64,000 nucleotides of DNA from NCBI GenBank assembly GCA_964358855.1, contig CAYHQQ010000005.1:52953-116952 (forward strand), read 5' to 3'. Positions 7,453 through 14,714 of this stretch are shown piece by piece. The translations under genes and the position numbers were made by a program. Every line of letters starts with the position of its first letter. The stretch's first letter is position 1. The notes under the pieces were generated by a model, which worked only from the letters and a program-made list of their open reading frames with translations, did no database searches and was not told the origin of the DNA. The stretch comes from UBA2396 sp038042175 (lineage in GTDB: Bacteria > Planctomycetota > Phycisphaerae > Phycisphaerales > UBA1924).

Positions 7453-7890
7453 GTGGAATCTGCCCAAGGAGGGGCTATCCCGAAGCTCAGAACGTACCGG
7501 GTGTTCATCTCGCACTGTTGGGAATACGAGGATGATTACTACACGATTCTGGATTGGCTGGAGAACGAGCCGTTGTTCAAGTGCAGGAATCTGAGCGTGC
7601 CCGAGGAATCGGCGATGCGAGAGGACAAGACATTCGAGAAGCGGTTGCGGAAGCGGCTCGACTCGTCCGACATCCTTCTAGTCATTGTGGGGATGGAGAT
7701 CGCTCATCGATACTGGATGAAGTGGGAGATCAAATGGGCCCACATTCGTGGCGTCCCGATCGTCGGGATCATGCCGAACGGCGGACAGCGGATTCCGCTG
7801 GCGCTGGACAAGACCGGGTGTCCAATTGTCCGTTGGCGGCGAGACTCCGTGATATCGGCGGTACGGCACCATGCCCGGGTCCAGCGGTAG
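7453..7890 (+). CDS. TIR-like protein, ThsB type (copy B), atypical start
   Basis: A TIR protein of a second subfamily: LRTYRVFISHCWEYEDDYYT, a central ILLVIVGM strand, and WMKWEIKWAHIRG, whose glutamate matches the TIR catalytic position. Only GTG 7453 is a conventional start, and it has no ribosome site. A perfect AAGGAGGGG lies inside that extension, 3 bases before ATC 7477, which aligns exactly with the ATG of the truncated paralogue at 988. Initiation at ATC 7477 (137 residues) or a start-codon mutation is therefore likely. TIR copy A3 follows on the same strand after 28 bases. Paired A and B type TIRs may respond to different triggers. Confidence 0.8.
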   Translation: MESAQGGAIPKLRTYRVFISHCWEYEDDYYTILDWLENEPLFKCRNLSVPEESAMREDKTFEKRLRKRLDSSDILLVIVGMEIAHRYWMKWEIKWAHIRGVPIVGIMPNGGQRIPLALDKTGCPIVRWRRDSVISAVRHHARVQR

Positions 7891-7918
7891 AATGACCGCG
7901 TCAAAGCCGGAGACCCGC

Positions 7919-8308
7919 ATGGCGAACAAACGCGCCTTCATCAGTTTCGACTACGACCACGATCTAGACCTACGCAACCTTCTCGCGGGGCAAGCCCAGC
8001 ACAGCGACACCCCTTTTGACTTCACCGATGCCTCGGTTCAGGACCATCTCACGGGCGATTGGAAAGAGAAGGTTCGTCGGCGAATCCAAAACGCCGACTT
8101 GGTGATCGTCATTTGCGGGGAGTACACGCACACCGCCGCTGGCGTGGCCGCCGAGTTGACCATTGCCAAAGAGCTGGGAAAGCCCTACTTCCTGCTCTGG
8201 GGTCGGAATGGGAAGACCTGCACGAAACCGACCTCCGCCTCGTCTTCCGACAAGATCTACAAATGGACATGGGACGAACTCAAGAATCTCGTCGGCGGAG
8301 CACGCTGA
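7919..8308 (+). CDS. TIR-like protein, ThsB/DUF1863 type (copy A3)
   Basis: 129 residues and the most typical family member here: MANKRAFISFDYDHDLDLR, LVIVICGEYTHTAAGVAAEL with the conserved glutamate, KPYFLLWGR, and the closing KWTWDELKNLVGG. GGAG stands 7 bases before ATG 7919. Downstream of TIR copy B with a 28-base gap, so probably in one transcript, and convergent with the caspase-like gene whose stop is 27 bases away. In Thoeris the ThsB TIR senses phage and makes an ADP-ribose-derived signal. The adjacent caspase-like protease is the obvious candidate receiver. Confidence 0.88.
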   Translation: MANKRAFISFDYDHDLDLRNLLAGQAQHSDTPFDFTDASVQDHLTGDWKEKVRRRIQNADLVIVICGEYTHTAAGVAAELTIAKELGKPYFLLWGRNGKTCTKPTSASSSDKIYKWTWDELKNLVGGAR

Positions 8309-8334
8309 CCGGCACCTGACGGCATGTCCCCCGC

Positions 8335-9309
8335 TCAGATTCGGCCCTTTGCTCGCAGCCGCCGGTAGTGTTCGCCGAACACCGTAAGCCTGCAAGATTT
8401 GGAGTACACCGCCGCGTCCCACATGTGCGGCGCATCGACGGGTACAACGAGATTGACGCGGTTGTAGCGCTGCAACACCTTGAACTTTCGGACGTTCTCG
8501 GGGTGTCCCGCTGCCATCCCCGGATCTTTGCCCTTCGGGTTCTCCTCAAATGACGGGTCCAACTTGAACTCGAAGCCCGGCTTCGGAAACAGGTCCGCGA
8601 TCTGTTGCAGTTCGCCGAGCGTGATAGGCGGCTGAACCTTCCGCAGTGAGACGAAGCTCTTGACGTTGGTCTTGAACACCGGGCGCTGCTCCCACGAGCC
8701 GAGCGACTGATCGATGTGGGCGTACACCCCGCCGGGCGTGACGTTGCCAACCAAGTCCGCCGCCGGGCCATTCATGGCATCGACAAAGAGCGTTGTGAAG
8801 ACCCCGCCGCCATTCTCCTCGGTCGCGTACTGATCCGCCGTCGATGCCGTCAGAATCGTCAGGCCCTCGGTTAGTTCAGTTGTTTGCTTCGCCGTCGGCT
8901 TCGCGCCGGCAATACCGGAATGGCAGCTGTCGAGAACAATCACCTTGTTCTTCGCCTTAGAGCCGTTGGCGTAGGTCAGCACATCGCTCAGCGGCAGTCC
9001 GTCATCCCCGGACTTGCACTCGCAGGTGAGGAGATATCCGCCCGTGGTTTCGATATGGCCGTGCCCAGCGAAGTAGAGCAGGGCGATTTCGCTGTCGTCA
9101 GCGAAAAGGGCCTGGATCGAGTCCTTCAGTGTGGTCCGCGAGACAACGTCCGTCGGCCCGGTTCCCGTGAGCAACTTCACATCGAAGTTCACGGAGCCGT
9201 CGCTGTGCCGCTCCAAGACCGCTTTCATGGCGTGCGCATCGTCCACGCAGCCGTACAACGGGGAGCCGTGCTCATAGTGGTTGATGCCGACGACCAGTGC
9301 TTTTCTCAC
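8335..9309 (-). CDS. caspase-like cysteine protease (peptidase C14 fold)
   Basis: 324 residues. The p20-like domain carries the His/Cys dyad: YFAGHGH (His83) and VIVLDSCHSG (Cys129), after the first strand KALVVGINHY. The C-terminal ~100 residues (from about LGELQQIADLF) form a separate domain that could bind a ligand. The GTG start at 9309 is chosen for GGAGG 7 bases upstream. A branch of Thoeris in which a TIR product activates a caspase-like protease has been described; this gene, convergent with three TIR genes, fits that logic. Stand-alone metacaspase-type stress proteases are the alternative. Confidence 0.85.
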   Translation of the reverse strand: MRKALVVGINHYEHGSPLYGCVDDAHAMKAVLERHSDGSVNFDVKLLTGTGPTDVVSRTTLKDSIQALFADDSEIALLYFAGHGHIETTGGYLLTCECKSGDDGLPLSDVLTYANGSKAKNKVIVLDSCHSGIAGAKPTAKQTTELTEGLTILTASTADQYATEENGGGVFTTLFVDAMNGPAADLVGNVTPGGVYAHIDQSLGSWEQRPVFKTNVKSFVSLRKVQPPITLGELQQIADLFPKPGFEFKLDPSFEENPKGKDPGMAAGHPENVRKFKVLQRYNRVNLVVPVDAPHMWDAAVYSKSCRLTVFGEHYRRLRAKGRI

Positions 9310-9480
9310 GGCGAAGCCTCCGGGATCGCGCATCGTACCAGCCCGGCCTACGGATGGACACGAACGCCCGGGCTTTAGGTGCCGTCCATGGCAGCGCCGC
9401 TTGTTTATCCAGAACCCGTCGCCGCGAACCGAGGAGGAAGACGCCCGGCCCGCTTCCGCGAGTCGGGCGCAATGGCGAAC

Positions 9481-9708
9481 CTACGGCCGCTGCTCGAAGA
9501 GCCACGAGTGCGCTCTGTCGAGCACCTTTGCAACGAGCGGGAGGTCATCGCGGCCGAAGCTGGCGTTGGACCGCCAGCCCTCCTCGGCCTTGAAGAGCCG
9601 CTGCACGGTGACGTTGTGGAAGGTGCCGCGGGCGCTCTTGTTCGCCCAGATGCTCGCGCGAATACGGTCGATCCTGATCTCGTGAACGGGCTTGGTCTTC
9701 GCTGCCAT
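9481..9708 (-). CDS. small conserved protein of mobile and accessory regions
   Basis: 75 residues: KPVHEIRIDRIRASIWANKS, then a strand pair, then ASFGRDDLPLVAKVLDRAHSWLF. I recognise this pattern from a family of short proteins frequent in planctomycetes and on integrated elements; its function is not established. AGGAGA lies 7 bases before ATG 9708, which rules out the longer upstream reading. It stands alone between the caspase-like gene and the TIR fragment. Confidence 0.75.
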   Translation of the reverse strand: MAAKTKPVHEIRIDRIRASIWANKSARGTFHNVTVQRLFKAEEGWRSNASFGRDDLPLVAKVLDRAHSWLFEQRP

Positions 9709-10149
9709 GTGTGTTCTCCTTTCAGTGAGGGTGTGTCCGTTCCGTTCACCCGGCTGACGGACGGCACCACCCGAGCGGAGAACCAGAGCCGGCGACCCGC
9801 GTCCCGCAGGGCCCGGGGCGCGGCCGGGCGTCAGGCAAGCGCTGTGACAGAGCCGCTCTGGCGCACGCCTTGCCCCGGCAAGCAAAGGGAGCGGGCTGTC
9901 GGCGTCTTGGCGGCGGGACGTTGCCCGGGAGGGATCGGAGGTTCAGAGCGAGGGCCCGCTATGGCGACCGCCGACATTTTCCGACAAGCCCGAGAGGCTT
10001 TTCGGCGATGTCGATTCGGGCCGTGTTTTGGGCCCACTTCAGCAGGGCGGCCTAAGCCCCCTTGGCCTCGGTGTCGCGGCAGCCACGTCAGGCCACGGGC
10101 CGCCGGGACCGCTCGTACGACCGTCGGGCCGACCACGCTGGCAATAGAG
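9709..10149. other. intergenic stretch without a convincing gene
   Basis: About 440 GC-rich bases with no frame supported by a ribosome site or family resemblance. It holds the right copy of the 50-bp direct repeat (10007-10055). The stop of the truncated TIR frame lies at its right edge. Confidence 0.5.
10007..10055. repeat. right copy of ~50-bp imperfect direct repeat
   Basis: Same orientation as 3739-3788: begins GATGTC, contains GGGCCGTGTTTTGGGCCCA, and ends GGCGGCCTAA. Inside the repeat, GGGCC...GGCCC is a short palindrome. The flanking sequences are unrelated beyond these bounds. Confidence 0.6.
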
Positions 10150-10422
10150 CTAGGGAGCGACCAGCTCGGCAAGCGTGGCCGCGACGCTCGCCATCGGCTC
10201 TTCCGCAGTGTCCAGGCCGGTTCGCGAAGCGAGCATGGGGCTGACTTCGCGGAGAGCTTCATATGTCGTGCCGTGCACGATGGGAACGAGCTGGTTGCGT
10301 GCTAGGAGTACTGAAAGCTCCTTGTCGGCGATGCTCGCTCCTCTAAGGCGGTCCAGCAGCGCTGGGGTCACCAGCACGATCCCGGGGCAACAAGATTTGA
10401 ACCGACTCGGCCTGCCCATCAT
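10150..10422 (-). pseudogene. C-terminal half of a conventional TIR domain
   Basis: The frame reads GIVLVTPALLDRL, then KELSVLLARNQLVPIVHGTT and REVSPMLASRTGLD. This is the second half of a bacterial TIR domain of the kind with SPAFL...W..KEL...L..R..VLPVWHG. The first half, with strand A and the BB loop, is absent: a stop codon lies in frame just before the ATGATG at 10417-10422. I read it as a truncated remnant, unrelated to the ThsB-type copies nearby. The glutamate in DKELS is retained. Confidence 0.65.
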
Positions 10423-10710
10423 CCAACGTCAAATTTGTACTTCGCGCAGACTCCCAACGGCAGTCAATGCGCGAGAAGACTGTCGATTCTGATGCCCACA
10501 CATTCGCCAAACAGTTCAATTAGCGTCCGGCTCGCTCCACTTGTCGGAGTCCAAGTGGGATTGTGGAGGGGCAAGGCCGCCCAAGCTCTGGGGTGATGCG
10601 CCCCTTCACCCTGACGGGGCTTTGGACCGACGCCGTCGAAATTCCAACCGATTTCAGAGCGACTCGACTCGCGTTTCCAACGCGCACGCCAAGAAGCAAA
10701 GGGTCAGCAC

Positions 10711-11067
10711 ATGGGTCGGGAAGTTGACTACGAACGCATGTCCGTCTTCGAGCAGGTCATGGCTGCGCTGCAGGAAGGGCTGGCGCACGCGCGCGGCAAA
10801 CGAACACTCAAGACGACCGTGTTGTTCAAGCCCGCGCCCAAACTGTCCAAGACGCGCGTGATCAGCATTCGAAAGTTGACAGGGATGACACAATCCACCT
10901 TCGCGTCCTTTCTCAACGTGCCGACCAACACGCTCCAGAATTGGGAGCAAGGCACCCGAGTGCCCAAGTCCGCGGAAGCAAGGCTTCTGCAGGTCATTGA
11001 GATCGCGCCCGGGCAGATCATGGCGATCCTCAACGGGGAGCCGAATGCAAGGACGCTCGGTAAGTGA
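10711..11067 (+). CDS. HigA-like XRE-family antitoxin or regulator (no adjacent toxin)
   Basis: 118 residues. The C-terminal half is a helix-turn-helix of the HigA/NadS type: RKLTGMTQSTFASFLNVPTNTLQNWEQGTRVPKS. The N-terminal part (MSVFEQVMAALQEGLAHARGK) matches the usual leader of these antitoxins. AAAGGG precedes ATG 10711 by 8 bases. In two-gene modules a RelE/HigB-type toxin sits directly upstream, but the 288 bases upstream hold no such gene, so this is an orphan or the toxin was lost. It may autoregulate or control island genes. Confidence 0.8.
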   Translation: MGREVDYERMSVFEQVMAALQEGLAHARGKRTLKTTVLFKPAPKLSKTRVISIRKLTGMTQSTFASFLNVPTNTLQNWEQGTRVPKSAEARLLQVIEIAPGQIMAILNGEPNARTLGK

Positions 11068-11210
11068 GAGGCCGCTTCGCGACCATCAGGAGTTCCAGTG
11101 TCTGCCTGGCCATACCGCACAGCCCCATCCACTTTGCCTTCCGTTTCCAAGAAATAGTTTGAACCCGTTTCCAATCCCCTCCGCTATACCCCTATCACCG
11201 GAGATCTCCC

Positions 11211-11849
11211 ATGCGAAAAGCCCCCCTTGCCGTTGGCATCGTCCTTGGATTGGGAACCGTCTCGCTCCTCGCCGGGGTGCTCAAACATCCCGGCCCCGTT
11301 TCCCTCTCCCATGACCTCGCCGCCAACTCCTCTGGGCCCGCGATCATCGCCTGCTCGGTCTCGGGTGGCTGCACAGTCGCTCAATCCCACGACGCCGTCG
11401 CCCGATCGCCCATCGGCGCGGCACACTTGGCCTCAGCCCAGGCTCCAGCTTTCGCGCCCGCCCCCGCCCCCTTCGAACTCGTCCTCACCGACAAGCTCCC
11501 CCCCAACGAGTACATCACACTCCCAGGACACGACACGCCCATGCCTCGCTACCGGGCTCAAAAATACTTCTGCGCCGCCGACTTCAACCGCGACGACATT
11601 ATCGACGACAAGGACATCACCGACTACCTCGAAACCTCCGCCACCATGGCCGGCCCCCTCGCCGAGTTCCTCGACATCAACCATGACGGCTCCGTCGACG
11701 CCTCCGATCTCCAGGCCCTCGTCGACGCAAGCTCCACCAATTGCGACCCCGCGCAGACCGCCGTCAACCGCAGCATCATCTGCCTCGCCGATCAAGAGGA
11801 CCAGGAAGCCTTCGCCCGCGTCATCTTCTTCAACGATGACGGGTGCTGA
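11211..11849 (+). CDS. secreted protein with dockerin-type calcium loops
   Basis: 212 residues with an N-terminal signal (APLAVGIVLGLGTVSLLAG). An Ala/Pro-rich segment (about 75-88) leads to two calcium-binding loops, DFNRDDIIDDKD (124-135) and DINHDGSVDASD (155-166), spaced as in dockerin type I modules. Six cysteines in the mature part suggest disulfides. Dockerin-like tails are common in planctomycete exported proteins and may mediate surface assembly. GGAG lies 7 bases before the ATG, and a TATACC element sits 20 bases further up. No catalytic domain is present. Confidence 0.75.
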   Translation: MRKAPLAVGIVLGLGTVSLLAGVLKHPGPVSLSHDLAANSSGPAIIACSVSGGCTVAQSHDAVARSPIGAAHLASAQAPAFAPAPAPFELVLTDKLPPNEYITLPGHDTPMPRYRAQKYFCAADFNRDDIIDDKDITDYLETSATMAGPLAEFLDINHDGSVDASDLQALVDASSTNCDPAQTAVNRSIICLADQEDQEAFARVIFFNDDGC

Positions 11850-11894
11850 GCTCCGCTCCGCCGACGCCTCACCAAGTCCCCATAGACTTGGGCG

Positions 11895-13376
11895 ATGCCC
11901 GACCTCACCAATCTCATCGATGGCCAGCTCCGCCCGGCATCCTCGGGCCGCTATCTCGCCGTCGTCGAGCCCGCCACCGCCGCCGTCCACTCCCGCGTCC
12001 CCGACTCCTCCGCCGATGACGTCAACGCCGCCGTCGCCGCCGCCCAGCGTGCCTTCCCCGCATGGTCCGCCACGCCCGCCGCCGAGCGCTCACGCCACCT
12101 GATGCGTCTGGCCGATCTCATCGACGTCAATCTCGAGCGCCTCGCCGCCGCCGAATCCATCGACACCGGCAAGCCCATCGCCGTCGCCCGCTCTCTCGAC
12201 ATCCCGCGCTCAAGCACCAACTTCCGCCACTTCGCCACCGCCATCCTCCACACCAGCGGCGAAACCCACGAGTTCGACGGCGGCGCCGCCCCCGCAGGCC
12301 TTCACGCCCTCAACTACACCCTCCGCAAACCCCGCGGCGTCGCCGGTTGCATCTCGCCCTGGAACCTCCCCCTCTATCTCCTCACCTGGAAAATCGCCCC
12401 CGCCCTCGCCACCGGCAACACCGTCGTCGCCAAACCCAGCGAGGTCACCCCCACCACCGCCTCCATCCTCGGCGAACTCTCCATCTCCGCCGGCCTCCCG
12501 CCCGGCGTCCTCAACATCGTCCACGGCTCCGGCCCCGTCGCCGGCGCCACACTCGTCCAACATCCCGATGTCCCCACCATCACCTTCACCGGCTCCACCG
12601 CCGTCGGCCGCTGGATCGGCGAATCCTGCGGCCGCTCCCTCAAACGCGTCAGCCTCGAACTCGGCGGCAAAAACCCCTTCATCATCTTCGACGACGCCGA
12701 ACTCGACGGCGAAAGCGGCGCGATCGAGACCGCCGCACGAGCCGCGTTCAGCAACCAGGGCCAGATCTGCCTCTGCGGCTCCCGCCTCCTCGTCCACGCC
12801 AAGGTCTTCGACCGCGTCCTCGCCGGCGTCGTCGAACGTGCCAAAGCGCTCAAGGCCGGCGACCCCGCCGACCCCGCCACCCGCTTCGGCGCCATCACCG
12901 GCAAGACTCACCTCGCCAAGATCGTCGCCGCCGTCAACCTCGCCAAGGAACTCGGCGGCCGCGTCCACGCCGGCGGCGACCCCATCCCCTCCGACCACCT
13001 CCCCAGCCGCTGCCGCAACGGCTTCTTCTTCCCCCCCACCGTCATCACCGGCCTCAACCCCGCCTGCACCGTCGAGCAGGAAGAGATCTTCGGCCCCGTC
13101 GTCACGCTCCAACGCTTCGCCGACGAAGCCCACGCCCTCTCCCTCGCCAACTCCACACCCTACGGCCTCGCCGCCACCCTCTTCACCCGCGACCTCTCCC
13201 GAGCCCATCGCATGTCCTCTCTGCTCCAAGCCGGCGTCGTATGGGTCAACTGCTGGATGGTCCGCGACCTCCGCACCCCCTTCGGCGGCACCAAACAAAG
13301 CGGCGTCGGCCGCGAAGGCGGCAACGAAGCCCTCCGCTTCTTCACCGAACCCAAAAACGTGTGCGTTCGCCTCTGA
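11895..13376 (+). CDS. NAD-dependent semialdehyde dehydrogenase (aminomuconate/hydroxymuconate type)
   Basis: 493 residues covering the whole aldehyde dehydrogenase fold: cofactor segment SPWNLPLYLLTWKIAPALA, glutamate in LELGGKNP, nucleophile Cys292 in NQGQIC, and EEIFGPVV. The C-terminal signature VNCWMVRDLRTPFGG with SGVGREGG is typical of 2-aminomuconic or 2-hydroxymuconic semialdehyde dehydrogenases (ALDH8A1-like), which oxidise ring-cleavage products of tryptophan or aromatic catabolism. No other genes of such a pathway are nearby, so the substrate is uncertain. Confidence 0.85.
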   Translation: MPDLTNLIDGQLRPASSGRYLAVVEPATAAVHSRVPDSSADDVNAAVAAAQRAFPAWSATPAAERSRHLMRLADLIDVNLERLAAAESIDTGKPIAVARSLDIPRSSTNFRHFATAILHTSGETHEFDGGAAPAGLHALNYTLRKPRGVAGCISPWNLPLYLLTWKIAPALATGNTVVAKPSEVTPTTASILGELSISAGLPPGVLNIVHGSGPVAGATLVQHPDVPTITFTGSTAVGRWIGESCGRSLKRVSLELGGKNPFIIFDDAELDGESGAIETAARAAFSNQGQICLCGSRLLVHAKVFDRVLAGVVERAKALKAGDPADPATRFGAITGKTHLAKIVAAVNLAKELGGRVHAGGDPIPSDHLPSRCRNGFFFPPTVITGLNPACTVEQEEIFGPVVTLQRFADEAHALSLANSTPYGLAATLFTRDLSRAHRMSSLLQAGVVWVNCWMVRDLRTPFGGTKQSGVGREGGNEALRFFTEPKNVCVRL

Positions 13377-13482
13377 TCGCGGCTTCCTGCCTTTCGACCC
13401 CCAACGGGGGTCGCCGAATGTAGCGGCGGGTGAAGCGAGTCCTCGAGCGCAACCCGCCGACAGCATTGAATGAACGCTCCTC

Positions 13483-13677
13483 GCCCCCGAAGGGGGCGAA
13501 CGAAGTCACGGACGACACCGTGAGTCAGATCATTTCAACTGTCCTGCCCGTTTGCCTGCCTTTCAGCCCGCTTCCAGCGGGCTTGCTCGCTTTGAGGCTA
13601 GGCCTTTAGGCCTAGTTCAAAGGCCCTCAACCCCCCCTCTCTTTCACGCTCGCTTCCGAGGCCGTTTCAACGGCCTT
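13483..13677. repeat. run of four short GC-rich hairpins
   Basis: Between convergent genes lie four near-perfect stem-loops: 13483-13499 (CGCCCCC/GGGGGCG), 13566-13584 (AGCCCGCT/AGCGGGCT), 13599-13616 (CTAGGCCT/AGGCCTAG) and 13660-13677 (AGGCCGT/ACGGCCT). Loops are 2-4 bases. None has a clean T tract, so they are not typical intrinsic terminators, though they may stop or protect transcripts. The 13377-13783 interval has no credible gene. Confidence 0.6.
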
Positions 13678-13783
13678 CTCCTCCGGCGGCCTCAGCCATC
13701 GAGTCTTGCGCTCAATTCACGGTGGTGCATTCAGGGAGCGAGGTCCATGCAAAGCGCCACCACCAACTGCGCGTGACGCACAA

Positions 13784-14548
13784 TCACTTCTTCACATCCA
13801 GCTCATACGCCCTTCTCAGCCACCTCATCACCCCCGCATCAATGTCCCCCACCTTCGCAATCTCAACGCGGTGCGTAATCCGGTCCTTCTTCGCAAACCC
13901 CCCCGTATCCACCAGCCTCGCGGGAAACTTCTCCCCCGCCTTCACCAGCGCCCCCAGCGCAAAGCCCAGATCAATCCGCGTCTTGCTCGCCGGCTTGATC
14001 TGCGCAAACACGTGCTCGCGGTACAACGGCACCATCGTCTTGCACGGACACACCTTCACATCGCCGCCCAGCTTCCTCGCCGCCGCGATGATCAACTCGG
14101 CCAGGGGCCTCAGTTGCTCCTTCCCCACGTACATCTCATCCACATACGTGACGGCTGTCTTGAGATAATCCTCGGGCGTGTCCTCCGACGGATGCGTGCC
14201 CATCGACCGCGCCGCAAGCTCCGCCGCCGTCACCGTCCCCAGCCCCCCACCCAGTCCCTGCCCCTTGAGCCACTCCCGCCGCTCCTGCTCGGTCTTTGGG
14301 CCCTTGGCCTCAATGTGGGCCAGCCACTCCTCGAGCGTGCACCCCGTCTTGGCCTTCAGCGACGCGATCCACGTCCGCACCATGGCCACACCCGGATGGA
14401 CGTCATACGCCGACCTCCGCGCCGCTCCACCCTTCCGGGCGGTGTTTCTGGCCTTGGAAACTGCGTTGGCCTTGGGTGACGCCTTGGGTCGCGACTTGGC
14501 AGCAGACCGAACCTGAGACTTGGCTTTGTGCTGGGGTTTCCTGGCCAT
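13784..14548 (-). CDS. DUF4287/DUF5655 domain protein with basic tail
   Basis: 254 residues. A Lys/Ala-rich basic N-terminus (about 1-45) like a histone tail is followed by a DUF4287-type helical segment (VRTWIASLKAKTGCTLEEWLAHI). A C-terminal DUF5655-type domain follows (REHVFAQIKPASKTRIDLGF ... DTGGFAKKDRITHRVEI). The biochemical role of these domains is not established; they often occur together. ATG 14548 is taken because the longer upstream frame overlaps the next gene's promoter region and has low coding character. Confidence 0.75.
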   Translation of the reverse strand: MARKPQHKAKSQVRSAAKSRPKASPKANAVSKARNTARKGGAARRSAYDVHPGVAMVRTWIASLKAKTGCTLEEWLAHIEAKGPKTEQERREWLKGQGLGGGLGTVTAAELAARSMGTHPSEDTPEDYLKTAVTYVDEMYVGKEQLRPLAELIIAAARKLGGDVKVCPCKTMVPLYREHVFAQIKPASKTRIDLGFALGALVKAGEKFPARLVDTGGFAKKDRITHRVEIAKVGDIDAGVMRWLRRAYELDVKK

Positions 14549-14714
14549 TCGGGCAGCGTACCACACCCGAATCCCTGGCAACCCCCCTTTGGAACCGGCG
14601 GCCCCGGGCAGCGTCGAATCCTCAGGTCCACCCCGCATCCCAATCCCCTCGTCCCGAGTACACTTACCCATCATTCCGGGGCATGGTCTTGCCCCGACTT
14701 TGGAGTCTTTCCCC

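Noticed and set aside
1..11000. Prophage or conjugative element carrying the TIR genes
   Set aside because: No integrase, capsid, relaxase or transposase gene was seen in the region; the Xer-like gene at 24.7 kb is a housekeeping type.
12062..13466. Long open frames on both strands overlapping the semialdehyde dehydrogenase
   Set aside because: Composition is Arg/His or Gly/Ala only, and the dehydrogenase frame explains the region.
13377..13783. CRISPR array
   Set aside because: The hairpins differ from one another and are not regularly spaced; no cas genes are present in the window.
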